26,805 nucleotides of DNA, taken from positions 1-26,805 of the forward strand of contig JAEYYX010000012.1 in assembly GCA_023428245.1 (NCBI GenBank). Direction: 5' to 3'. The stretch's first letter is position 1; each line of letters begins with the position of its first letter. Source of the DNA: Pseudomonadota bacterium (GTDB lineage: Bacteria > Myxococcota_A > Polyangia > Polyangiales > Polyangiaceae). Of this stretch, positions 1-7,726 are shown in pieces. A program made the position numbers and the translations under genes. The notes under the pieces were generated by a model. It was not told where the DNA came from, did not search any database, and saw nothing but the letters and a program-made list of their open reading frames with translations.

Positions 1-120
1 CTCTTCGTCCCAGTCAGCGAGCGCGAGTCGCGCGCCTCGCGCCGCGTAAGAAAAGGCCAGAGCGCGGCCGATCCCGGATGCCGCTCCGGTGATGGCGACG
101 ACGCGACCGCTTTGCTTCAT
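1..120 (-). CDS. Short-chain dehydrogenase/reductase, N-terminal part only (cut by window edge)
   Basis: The minus strand reads 40 codons from an ATG at 118-120 to the window edge, starting MKQSGRVVAITGAASGIGRA. The TGAASGIG stretch near residues 11-18 is the Rossmann nucleotide-binding TGxxxGIG motif of classical SDR enzymes. The next Asp (ALADWDEE) lies where the end of strand beta-2 helps choose NAD(H) or NADP(H). The catalytic Ser-Tyr-Lys part is outside the window, so the substrate cannot be judged. It is on the same strand as the SDR gene at 252-1229, but a 131-base gap and a hairpin at the end of that gene suggest separate transcription. Confidence 0.8.
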   Translation of the reverse strand, partial: MKQSGRVVAITGAASGIGRALAFSYAARGARLALADWDEE

Positions 121-251
121 CGGGGCCGAACCTTGGCGCGCGGCGCGCGGCTTGTCACCCCGGACGAGGTGGTCAGGGCCACCCGCGCAGGCGGACTGCG
201 ACAAAGGCTCGGCCGGGCAAAGAAGGATTTGATGGACCGGGGCCCTCGAAA

Positions 252-276
252 TCAGGGGCGAGAAGACGGCCCCTGA
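252..276 (-). terminator. Hairpin overlapping the SDR stop codon, possible intrinsic terminator
   Basis: TCAGGGGC at 252-259 and GCCCCTGA at 269-276 are perfect 8-base inverted repeats around a 9-base loop. On the minus strand the distal arm contains the TGA stop of the SDR gene and is followed by TTTCG, a very short U tract. This is a plausible end for the four-gene run. The U tract is weak, so termination strength is uncertain. Confidence 0.4.
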
Positions 277-1229
277 GAGACGCTTTCGCGCCTCGGCAGC
301 CGAGGCAACTCAACTCCCAGCTCTTCGAGGATGCGCTCCGTCTCCTCCCAGAGGCGCAACGCGAGACGCGTGCTGTAAGCGCTGCCTCGCGCTACCCCTG
401 GGTTTGCGTCCTTGAAGTAGGTCGACGGGAAAGCGGGGACCTTCGGGTGGGTCGCGACGTAGACCTGGGTCGCGGCGCCTTCCGGGATCGACTTCAAGGC
501 GAGCGGAGTCGCGATCTTGTAGGCGAGGTCGACAAGCGGCGACATGTAACGTGCGAGCTGCGTGTGAATGACGCCTGGGTGGACGGCGTGGGCCATCATG
601 GTCGGCTCACGGAGGCGCCGACCCAGCTCGAATGCGAACAGAATGTTGGCGAGCTTCGAGCGACCGTAGGCGGTCCAGGCCCGGTAGCGGCGCTCGCCGC
701 GCAAGTTGTCAAAATCGATGCCCTCGCGCGGAGCAGCCCGATGCGCTTCGCTGCTCACCATGACGATGCGGCCGTGATCGGTGAGGGCGTCGAGGCAGAG
801 ACGTGTAAGCGCAAAATGAGCAACATGATTCGTGAAGAACTGGCGCTCGTAGCCGTGAACGAGCTCGAGTTTCGGGAGCGCCATGATGCCGGCGTTATTG
901 ATGATGGCGTCGATGGGGCCCTGAGCACAGATCTCGGCCGCGGCGGCCTTCAATGACTCGAGATCGACGAGGTCCGCCTGGATCGGGATCAGCTTGGGTA
1001 CGGGGCCCCCGAGGGCCGTGATGATCGCCTCACGCGACCGCCCGAGACCGAACACGATGGCGCCCTTCCGCAAGAGGACGCGCCCAGTTTCCGCACCAAT
1101 CCCGCTCGTCACCCCAGTGACGACAAAGCTGCGATCGGTGAGGTCGAGGTCGTGCGCGACCTCCTCTGCGGTCGAGCCGTATCCGAATCCGCTCGGACCC
1201 ACCCCCGTCACGCGCGACCATAGCGACAT
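252..1229 (-). CDS. Short-chain dehydrogenase/reductase (retinol dehydrogenase/WWOX-like)
   Basis: This 325-residue protein has a complete SDR core. The cofactor motif TGVTSGIG is at 38-45, NNAG at 111-114, the catalytic Ser in VSS near 159-160, and YGRSK at 188-192 supplies the Tyr and Lys. HPG follows at 217-219. The N-terminal extension (GFGYGSTAEEVAHDLDL) and the FFTNHVAHF helix near 131-139 resemble the retinol dehydrogenase/WWOX-type branch, which reduces or oxidises carbonyl/alcohol groups with NAD(P)(H). The substrate is unknown. It starts 55 bases after the pdxA stop on the same strand and is probably the last gene of the tldD-regulator-pdxA run. The ATG at 1227-1229 is the only good start that keeps the N-terminal extension. 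Confidence 0.88.
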   Translation of the reverse strand: MSLWSRVTGVGPSGFGYGSTAEEVAHDLDLTDRSFVVTGVTSGIGAETGRVLLRKGAIVFGLGRSREAIITALGGPVPKLIPIQADLVDLESLKAAAAEICAQGPIDAIINNAGIMALPKLELVHGYERQFFTNHVAHFALTRLCLDALTDHGRIVMVSSEAHRAAPREGIDFDNLRGERRYRAWTAYGRSKLANILFAFELGRRLREPTMMAHAVHPGVIHTQLARYMSPLVDLAYKIATPLALKSIPEGAATQVYVATHPKVPAFPSTYFKDANPGVARGSAYSTRLALRLWEETERILEELGVELPRLPRRESVSQGPSSRP

Positions 1230-1284
1230 GTGACAGCTTCTACCAAAGCCCAGCGCAGGACGAAACCGTCCCGGTGGGCTAACT

Positions 1285-2367
1285 TCAGCGGGCGGCGGCG
1301 CGCAATTTCAGACTTGAAACGCGCGCGTCACAGAGTTTCCGGGCTAACTGAACGGCGGCTTCCAGGCCACGGAGCTGGGCCTGGCCGCGGCCAGCAATAT
1401 CGTAAGCTGTGCCGTGGTCGACCGAGGTGCGCACAATGCTGAGGCCCTGGGTGACGTTCACAGTGCCCCCGAAATCGAGGAGCTTCATCGGGATGGTGGC
1501 CTGATCGTGATACATGGCGACGACCGCGTCGTAAGCCCCCGCCGCCCCTTTGCGGATCGCCGTCTCCGCCCCAATCGGCCCGAGGATTGTAGCCTTCCGC
1601 CCGAGCTCCTTCTTGGCGAGAGCGACGCCCGGAGCGATGGCCAGAGCTTCTTCACGCCCAAGCAGCTCGCCTTCGCCAGCGTGAGGATTCAGTGAACAAA
1701 CAGCAACCGTCGGCGCGCGACTCTGGAGTGCCTCCGCCAGCTTTACCACCTCCGTCGTCGCTCGCCGCACGAGCTCGGGAGACAAGACCTTGGGCACTCG
1801 GCTCAGGGGTATGTGCGTGGTGACGAGGCTCGTAATGAGCCTTTCCGCCGCAAAACACATCACCGAATAGGGCGCGCCGTCGAGCTGTTCGAGCCACTCG
1901 GTGTGTCCGCGAAAACTCCGCGCCCTTCGGAGGCCCGAGTGAGCGATGGTTTCCTTGCTCACTGGCAGAGTCGACAGGGAAAGTCCGCTCGCCTTCGCGA
2001 GCTCGTAACCGCGCTCGATGTAGAGCAGCTGACGCTGGCCACCGAGTGCGCTCGGTCGCCCTGGCTTTCGATCGCTTGCGGCAAGCGGCTCTCCTTCCTG
2101 AAGAAGACAACTCAATCCCAGCGTCGGCTCGCCAGGGAGAGCTTCGATGAGCCCAGGATCGAGCTTGCGCGCGCGGGCGCCGGCGATGAGCGTTGCGCGA
2201 TCGCCCACGATCCAAAGAGGACTCTCTGGGTGGCTCGCGAGATGCGCCGCGATGAGCTCGGGGCCGACGCCCGAAGGGCACCCCATCGAGACGACAACGG
2301 GCGGGAGGGCCCGCCCTTTCCTTTCACTCGTCGAGATCGTCCTCGATGTTCTCTTCTTCGTCGGCAT
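1285..2367 (-). CDS. pdxA: 4-hydroxythreonine-4-phosphate dehydrogenase PdxA
   Basis: PdxA oxidises 4-phosphohydroxy-L-threonine in the DXP-dependent pyridoxal phosphate pathway; the product condenses with DXP on PdxJ. Numbered from an upstream ATG at 2397, the hallmarks are MGCPSGVGPE at 38-47, RGHTEW around 163-168, TTHIPL (His195), NPHAGEGELLG (His239), YHDQ (His297) and DHGTAYDIAGRG at 327-338. By alignment with E. coli PdxA from memory, His195, His239 and His297 are the three metal ligands. The start given (ATG at 2367, 360 residues) keeps the first beta strand (PPVVVSMG) and overlaps the regulator gene by 44 bases. The ATG at 2286 would remove that strand and lacks a well-placed ribosome site. 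PdxJ is not in the window. Confidence 0.93.
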   Translation of the reverse strand: MPTKKRTSRTISTSERKGRALPPVVVSMGCPSGVGPELIAAHLASHPESPLWIVGDRATLIAGARARKLDPGLIEALPGEPTLGLSCLLQEGEPLAASDRKPGRPSALGGQRQLLYIERGYELAKASGLSLSTLPVSKETIAHSGLRRARSFRGHTEWLEQLDGAPYSVMCFAAERLITSLVTTHIPLSRVPKVLSPELVRRATTEVVKLAEALQSRAPTVAVCSLNPHAGEGELLGREEALAIAPGVALAKKELGRKATILGPIGAETAIRKGAAGAYDAVVAMYHDQATIPMKLLDFGGTVNVTQGLSIVRTSVDHGTAYDIAGRGQAQLRGLEAAVQLARKLCDARVSSLKLRAAAR

Positions 2368-3082
2368 CCGGAGAACGCAACTTATAGCCGGAGCCACGCA
2401 GGGTCTCTAGCGGGAGTGCGTCTCCGAGCTTCGCGCGCAAGCGCCGTACGTGAATATCGACAGTGCGCGGGCCGCCTTCGTAGCGGTTGCCCCAGACGCG
2501 CGCCAAAAGATGATCGCGGGAGAGCACCTTGCCGCGGCGTTCGCAGAGATACGCGAGAAGCGCGAACTCCTTGGCCGTGAGGGAGACAGGCCGACCTCCC
2601 ACCGTCACCTCGTGGCCCGCGCGATCGACGACGACCTCTCCGACCTTGTGTCGCTCTTCGGTCGCGAACTCACTCCGGCGCCACTCGAGCGCTCGAATAC
2701 GCCCGTAGAGTTCTTCGGGGACGTAAGGGTGAAGCACGAAATCATCGAAACCACTCGAGGGTTCGATACGCGCGACCTGCCCCACGGTGACGGCCATGAT
2801 CGCGCCCACACTGTCAAAGAAGGGCTCGCGCCGTACGGCGCGCAGCGCCGCGACGGCAAGGTCGGGCCGGTCGAGCGCCTCGAAGACGAGAGCGCGCGGT
2901 TTGATTTCGAGCTCTTCGTCCTGGGGAGTGATCAGGTTCACCGGATCGTCCCACAGGTCGAGAGATCGAACCTGGGCGCCGAGCTGCGTGAGGGTACCGA
3001 CCGCACCCTCTTCACGATCGAGCATGGGCCCGTGCCCGATCACCGCCACGTAACTTTTTGATTTTGTAGGATGTTCAGCCAA
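2324..3082 (-). CDS. OmpR/PhoB-family DNA-binding regulator with degenerate receiver domain
   Basis: The C-terminal ~100 residues are a clear winged helix: SLTAKEFALLAYLCERRGKV, then LSRDHLLARVWG, the recognition-helix stretch RTVDIHVRRLRAKLG and the wing LRGSGYKLRSPD. The N-terminal half has the length and shape of a receiver (VAVIGHG for strand 1, RALVFEALDRPDL for strand 3, SSGFDDFVLHPYVPEELYGRIRAL for the last part). The phosphorylation residues are missing: no acidic pair after strand 1, Glu instead of the acceptor Asp, and His where the conserved Lys should be. It therefore probably works without classical phosphorylation. No histidine kinase is adjacent. The start is uncertain: TTG 3082 overlaps the tldD stop, GTG 3049 is just downstream, and ATG 3136 would overlap tldD by 62 bases. 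An acidic tail (ADEEENIEDDLDE) ends the protein. Confidence 0.85.
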   Translation of the reverse strand: MAEHPTKSKSYVAVIGHGPMLDREEGAVGTLTQLGAQVRSLDLWDDPVNLITPQDEELEIKPRALVFEALDRPDLAVAALRAVRREPFFDSVGAIMAVTVGQVARIEPSSGFDDFVLHPYVPEELYGRIRALEWRRSEFATEERHKVGEVVVDRAGHEVTVGGRPVSLTAKEFALLAYLCERRGKVLSRDHLLARVWGNRYEGGPRTVDIHVRRLRAKLGDALPLETLRGSGYKLRSPDADEEENIEDDLDE

Positions 3083-4526
3083 GTTCAGTACCGCCGACTG
3101 TGATTTGCGCGATCTTGATCGTCGGGCATCCCACACCTACGGGTACGCTTTGGCCGTCTTTTCCGCAGGTCCAGATGCCGTCTGACAACGTCACGTCTGT
3201 ACCTAGCATGCTTACATCGCGGAGTGTTTCCGGACCATTTCCGATCAAGTTGACCCCCTTGAGAGGGGCCGTAATTTTGCCATCCTCGATGAGATAACTT
3301 TCCGTCAGCGAAAAGACGAAGTCGCCGTTGGCGATGTCGACCTGCCCTCCGCCGAAGGAGGCTGCGTAAATTCCGCGCTTCACGCTGCGCACGATCTCTT
3401 CCGGATCGTGGGGTCCAGCGAGCAGGATGGTGTTGGTCATGCGCGGCATGGGTGCGGATTCGAAGCCCTCCCGGCGGCCGTTGCCGGTCGGGGTCACCCC
3501 AAAATGGCGAGCACTCATGCGGTCTTGCATATAACCCCGGAGGACTCCGTTCTCGATGAGGACATGGGGTTCTGGCTCGTAGCCTTCGTCATCGATGTTG
3601 ATAGCGCCGCGACTCTGAACGATGGTCGGGTCGTCCACGACCGTGCAGAGCTCGGAAGCGACAGGCTGGCCGACTTGGCCCGTATAATTGCTCGTGCCCT
3701 TCCTGTTGAAGTCGGCCTCGAGCCCGTGACCGACGGCCTCGTGCAGGAGGATTCCGCTGTCTCCGGGGCCGAGGACGACCTCGAGCTTGCCCGCGGGAGC
3801 CGGCCGGGCGTCCAAGAGGATCAGAGCCTGACGCGCAGCGCGCTCGGCGTGCCACTCGGGGGACTTGCCGTCGAAATAGGCGAGGGTCATCCGCCCTCCG
3901 CCCCCGCTTTGACCTGACTCGCGGCGCGCGCCCTGCTCAGCGACGGCCGAAACTCCAAAACGCATCATCGGCTGGCGGTCGTAGGCGATCCGTCCGTCGC
4001 TCGTGGCGATCAAGATCTCGCGCACCGACTCGGCGAAGGACGCGCTCGCCTTCACAAGCTTCGGGTCATAGGCAAGAACGGCGCGGGCGGCGCGCTCGAG
4101 GAGCTCCCGCTTCTTCGCCCCGGGCTCGTCCAGCGTGTAACGCGAGAGATCATAACGACTCGCCGTATCGACCGGCGCGAGAGCTTGGACGTGGAGGCCG
4201 GGGGAGCCGCTCGCGATCCGCGCTGCGCTCTCCGCCGCCCGCTTCATGGCTTCGAAACTCAGATCCTCGACGTGGGCGTAGCCCGTCGCGTCCCCCTTCT
4301 GGACGCGTACCCCGAGCCCCATGCTGACTCCTCGCGAGGCGCTGCGCGTGATGCCCTCTTCGAAGGAAATCCCGCCGGAGGCCCGGTACTCGAAGAAGAG
4401 GTCGGCGTAATCGCCCCCTTGGGCCAGGGCGATCTCGAGCAGCTTCCGCAGGATTTCTGAGTCGATGGCTCCGGGCTGACCCGGGGCGAAGGGAGCTCGG
4501 TAAGAGCCCTCGGCACGCGCGTTCAT
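3075..4526 (-). CDS. tldD: Metalloprotease TldD
   Basis: This 483-residue protein has the usual TldD length. The signature HEAVGHGLEADFNRKGTSNY begins at residue 262: HEAVGH supplies the zinc-binding His pair and Glu270 lies three residues beyond. VASELCTVVDDPT follows, as in E. coli TldD, and the end has IWTCGKDGQSVPVGVGCPTI. TldD normally pairs with TldE (PmbA) as a protease that degrades unfolded or small peptides and matures microcin B17 and CcdA in E. coli. No tldE is visible here. The open frame extends further upstream, but that part is antisense to the TPR gene; the ATG at 4524-4526 gives the family length. It is the first gene of a minus-strand run and overlaps the next gene's start. 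Confidence 0.95.
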   Translation of the reverse strand: MNARAEGSYRAPFAPGQPGAIDSEILRKLLEIALAQGGDYADLFFEYRASGGISFEEGITRSASRGVSMGLGVRVQKGDATGYAHVEDLSFEAMKRAAESAARIASGSPGLHVQALAPVDTASRYDLSRYTLDEPGAKKRELLERAARAVLAYDPKLVKASASFAESVREILIATSDGRIAYDRQPMMRFGVSAVAEQGARRESGQSGGGGRMTLAYFDGKSPEWHAERAARQALILLDARPAPAGKLEVVLGPGDSGILLHEAVGHGLEADFNRKGTSNYTGQVGQPVASELCTVVDDPTIVQSRGAINIDDEGYEPEPHVLIENGVLRGYMQDRMSARHFGVTPTGNGRREGFESAPMPRMTNTILLAGPHDPEEIVRSVKRGIYAASFGGGQVDIANGDFVFSLTESYLIEDGKITAPLKGVNLIGNGPETLRDVSMLGTDVTLSDGIWTCGKDGQSVPVGVGCPTIKIAQITVGGTELG

Positions 4527-4628
4527 CAGGGAAAGATGCGCCCCGGGCCCAGGCCGCGCAAGGGCCGTCGCCGGTCGTTGACCGCCCCCCGGGGCGGTGC
4601 CTAACCTGCCAGAAGGAAGGCCGTCCGC
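4527..4628. promoter_or_regulatory. Divergent intergenic region between tldD and the TPR gene
   Basis: These 102 bases separate two divergently read genes, so both promoters should lie here or just inside the genes. The stretch is very GC-rich, and I see no convincing -35/-10 pair. The TPR gene has a good ribosome site at its right end; none is clear ahead of tldD. Confidence 0.4.
4611..4620 (+). promoter_or_regulatory. Ribosome binding site that fixes the GTG start of the TPR gene
   Basis: AGAAGGAAGG lies 8 bases ahead of the GTG at 4629. It supports that GTG over the second in-frame GTG seven codons later. Confidence 0.6.
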
Positions 4629-7073
4629 GTGCCTCCGGGACGCATCGTGGCATTCGATCGAGACAAGACCCTCCAAGCCGCCGCCAAGCTGGTCGACAAG
4701 AAGAAATACGACAAGGCTATCTTGGAGTATCAGAAGGTCGTCCAGAGCGATCCGACTGACGCCCGAACCCTCCTTCGTATCGGCGACCTTCAGTCGCGCA
4801 TGCTCGACTACAAGGGCGCCGTCGCTACCTACGACCAGGTCGCGCGCTACTACTCGGCTCAGGGATTCCACCTGAAGGCGATCGCCGTCTTCAAACAGAT
4901 CCGCGAGCTCATCAAGAAACACGCCCCCGACCTCGCGCCCAAGTACGCTCACGTCCTCCCCAAGCTCGCCGAGATCTACGCGGAGCTCGGCCTCGTGAGC
5001 GACGCTCTCGTCGCCTACGATGAGGTCGCCGCGAACTACCAGTCCCTCGGCCGCGAACGCGAAGCCGTCGAGGTCCTGCGCAAGACTGTCGAGCTCGATC
5101 CGAGAAATCCCCTGCCTCATTTGCGGTTGGCAGAGGCCTGTTGTCGCATTTCCGACATCGATTCAGCTGTCGCCTCCTTCTGGACCGCGGCGGGCATCTT
5201 GCTCGATTTGAAGCGTCCGGATGACGCCCTCCGTGTCCTCGAGCGCCTTCTGACCTTCCGTCCAGCTCCCGAATACGCGCGCGCCGCGGCAGAGCTCTAC
5301 CTCCGCTACAACACGAACGAAGCAGGCCTCGCCGCGCTCGCTCGGCTCCAGATCGCGTTCCAGGCGAACCCGAAAGACCTCGATACCCTCGCGCTCCTGG
5401 CGCAGGCCTTCGACATGATCGGGCAGCCAGACAAGGCCTTCGCGGTGCACCTCGAGATGGCGCGGCTCGCTCGCGACCAGGGCCGCCCTCAGCTCTTCAT
5501 GGAGATTTTGGCGCACCTCAAGCGCGTGGCGCCCGGCCACGACCAGGTACTCGCGCTCGAGCGACTCGGCCCGACCAGCACCTCGATGGTGCCGCCCCCG
5601 CCCGGTTCGCGCAGCGCGCCCCCCGGCCGCAAGCCACCGCCTCCTCCGGGCGCCCCCTCTTCGATCGCCCCAAGCATCGAAGTCACAGAGGAAGAGGCCG
5701 AGTACGAAGAAGACGTCGAGTGGATCGACGAGCCCGAGGAAATCGAGCCGATCCCCTTAAAGCCCCAGGTGAGCGCGCCGCTCACAACCGAGGTCCGCGC
5801 GCCCGAATCAACAGTCCCGACCTCGTTCCAGCCCGCCTCGAGCACGCGCAAAGCCATCGTCAATGCCGAGGCCTTCGAGCGCCTCGGTCTGCTCGACAAA
5901 GCTGTCGAATCACTCCACCTCGCCCTCGAGAGCGATCCGAATTCGATCCCGATCCGCGAGAAGCTACGCGAGATCTTGGTCGGCGCCGGAGAGCGCGAAG
6001 CAGCGATCGAAGAGACGCTGAACATCGCCATCATCCACCTTCACAATCAGGACACCGAAGCGGCCCTCCCGCTCATCTCCGAGGTCCTCGAGATCGAGCC
6101 TGAACATCCAGAAGCGCTCCGTCTCCTCGACCACCTCGAGGCACTCCGCGCTGGCGCTCTGCCCGCGGCCGACGACGGTTCGCTCGGCTCCTACGATCTC
6201 GAAGGTGTTCCCCCCGCTTCGGCCATCAACGTGCCCCAGGGCGCGCCGCTGCCGAAATTTGGGCTTGATTCGTCGCCCCCGGCGCGCCCGCGCCCCTCGC
6301 CCCAGGCGATCGAAGAGGTGCTCGAAGAGGCCGAGTTCTTCGCGAGCCAAGGACTCTACGAGGACGCCGAGGCGATCCTGGCCGATACGCTCGAAGCAGC
6401 CCCCGGTCACATTCTCCTCACAGAGCGGCTCGCTGAGGTCCGCGAGGCGCGCGAACAAACGGGCATTCCAGCGCGGGGCACTGTGCGTCCGCCCGAAGAT
6501 CAAGCCTTCGATATCGCCGCCTCTCTGGACGCACTCGACGACCTCGGAACTGCCCTTCCGAAAGCGAAGACGCCAGCCGAGGAGGTCGACGTCGATCAAG
6601 TCTTCGCGAAATTCAAGGAAGGCATCAAAGCGACCATCGACGACTCGGACGCTTCGACGCATTACGATCTCGGCCTCGCCTACAAGGAGATGGGCCTGAT
6701 AGACGACGCGATCGGCGAGTTCGAGCTCTCGAGCCGCGATCCGGACCGCGCTGCGATGGCCGCGTACATGATCGGCTGTCTCGAGCGGGACCGCGGACGC
6801 CTTGACCAGGCAAAAGAAGCTTTCTTGCGAGCGCTCCGCTCAACGATGAAGTCGGACCTCGAGCAGAAGGCCGTCGAATACGACCTCGCTGGCGTCTACG
6901 AGCAACAGGGCGATCCGCAGAGCGCGATCGTCATGCTCAAGGCCATCTACCGCAAAGATCAGAACTATCGGGACGTCGAACGACGCATCCGCAACCTCGG
7001 CAGCGTCCCGAGCCAGAATCCGAAGGACGACGACGAAGAGCTCGACGCCGCCCTCAACAACCTCTTCGGCTGA
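4629..7073 (+). CDS. Large tetratricopeptide-repeat protein with proline-rich and acidic linkers
   Basis: The 814-residue protein has no signal peptide or membrane segment, so it is probably cytoplasmic. Residues about 12-310 are helical TPR-like repeats (for example KKYDKAILEYQKVVQSDPTD and GLVSDALVAYDEVAANYQSL). A proline-rich linker (about 321-345) and an acidic stretch (353-375, EEEAEYEEDVEWIDEPEEIE) follow. A second TPR block spans about 410-505, a short one 560-605, and a third about 655-790 with the strong repeat THYDLGLAYKEMGLIDDAIG. The tail is acidic and ends NNLFG. The build suggests a scaffold that binds partner proteins. The partner is unknown, and neighbours do not help because the flanking genes are on the other strand. 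Confidence 0.88.
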   Translation: MPPGRIVAFDRDKTLQAAAKLVDKKKYDKAILEYQKVVQSDPTDARTLLRIGDLQSRMLDYKGAVATYDQVARYYSAQGFHLKAIAVFKQIRELIKKHAPDLAPKYAHVLPKLAEIYAELGLVSDALVAYDEVAANYQSLGREREAVEVLRKTVELDPRNPLPHLRLAEACCRISDIDSAVASFWTAAGILLDLKRPDDALRVLERLLTFRPAPEYARAAAELYLRYNTNEAGLAALARLQIAFQANPKDLDTLALLAQAFDMIGQPDKAFAVHLEMARLARDQGRPQLFMEILAHLKRVAPGHDQVLALERLGPTSTSMVPPPPGSRSAPPGRKPPPPPGAPSSIAPSIEVTEEEAEYEEDVEWIDEPEEIEPIPLKPQVSAPLTTEVRAPESTVPTSFQPASSTRKAIVNAEAFERLGLLDKAVESLHLALESDPNSIPIREKLREILVGAGEREAAIEETLNIAIIHLHNQDTEAALPLISEVLEIEPEHPEALRLLDHLEALRAGALPAADDGSLGSYDLEGVPPASAINVPQGAPLPKFGLDSSPPARPRPSPQAIEEVLEEAEFFASQGLYEDAEAILADTLEAAPGHILLTERLAEVREAREQTGIPARGTVRPPEDQAFDIAASLDALDDLGTALPKAKTPAEEVDVDQVFAKFKEGIKATIDDSDASTHYDLGLAYKEMGLIDDAIGEFELSSRDPDRAAMAAYMIGCLERDRGRLDQAKEAFLRALRSTMKSDLEQKAVEYDLAGVYEQQGDPQSAIVMLKAIYRKDQNYRDVERRIRNLGSVPSQNPKDDDEELDAALNNLFG

Positions 7074-7098
7074 GCCTCCTTTTGCTCTTGGCCCCGGC

Positions 7099-7126
7099 CC
7101 GAGAGCTCTCGGAGTCGTCCGGACGA
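7099..7126. terminator. Two adjacent palindromes between convergent genes, possible terminator region
   Basis: CCGAGAGCTCTCGG (7099-7112) and TCGTCCGGACGA (7115-7126) are perfect palindromes, two bases apart. They lie 25 bases after the TPR stop and about 63 bases from the end of the convergent GNAT gene. Either could fold into a short stem and act in both directions, but no T run follows. A protein-binding site is also possible. Confidence 0.3.
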
Positions 7127-7189
7127 GCCTTCAACTGAGAGAAACTACCCACCTGCTCCCAGCCGGACGCGCCCCGCGCGCGACTGCAC

Positions 7190-7726
7190 TCACCCCCGCG
7201 CGCGCTCGTAGCGCACGAGAAGCGCCTCCGTCCCTCCACCCAAGTTCGGAAAGACAAACGAGCGCGCCCCGCGCGCGGACCTCACAAACCCCACCTTCTC
7301 CAGCACGCGCCACGATGCGCGATGCTCCGAGTGACACAGCGCGCTCAGCTCTTCGATCCCGAGGGACTTCGCAAACTCGACCATCGCGGAGAGCGCCTCC
7401 GTCGCATAACCCGCGCCCCAGGCATCCTTCGCGAGCACGTAACCCGTCGTCACTTCACCGGGCGCGTCCACGGAGAGCCCAGTGCACCCAAGAAGCTCCC
7501 CATCGGCCCTGCACCGAATCAGAAGCGGCCCAGCTCCGTCCCGCTCCCAGGCTGCCCGGCTGAACTCGAGGAACCAAAGCGTATCCTCGAGCGACCTGTG
7601 GCGCGGCCATCCGAGGTATCTCGTCACGTCAGGATCGCTCGCATAGCGCTCGAAGATCGCCTCCGCGTCGCTCGGCGCAGGCCGAAAGTACTCGAGGCGC
7701 GCGGACCTCCACAGAGGCGCGCTCAT
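7190..7726 (-). CDS. GNAT N-acetyltransferase (RimJ/RimL-like)
   Basis: The 178-residue protein starts with the strand typical of RimJ/RimL-like enzymes (SARLEYFRPAPSDAEAIFER) and contains LLGCTGLSV, then DAWGAGYATEALSAMVEFA. The GAGYAT segment (about 104-109) is acetyl-CoA-binding motif A. The later ELSALCHSEHRASWRVLEKV and GFVRS are typical of the acyl-CoA-side C-terminal half. These enzymes transfer acetyl from acetyl-CoA to an amine; the acceptor here is unknown. Its ATG overlaps the stop of the collagen-like gene as ATGA (7723-7726), so translation of the two is probably coupled. The overlap makes this start secure. Confidence 0.88.
   Translation of the reverse strand: MSAPLWRSARLEYFRPAPSDAEAIFERYASDPDVTRYLGWPRHRSLEDTLWFLEFSRAAWERDGAGPLLIRCRADGELLGCTGLSVDAPGEVTTGYVLAKDAWGAGYATEALSAMVEFAKSLGIEELSALCHSEHRASWRVLEKVGFVRSARGARSFVFPNLGGGTEALLVRYERARG

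Noticed and set aside
4527..5120. Upstream extension of tldD to a 681-codon frame
   Set aside because: The extra part is exactly antisense to the TPR gene, and the ATG at 4526 gives the normal TldD length.
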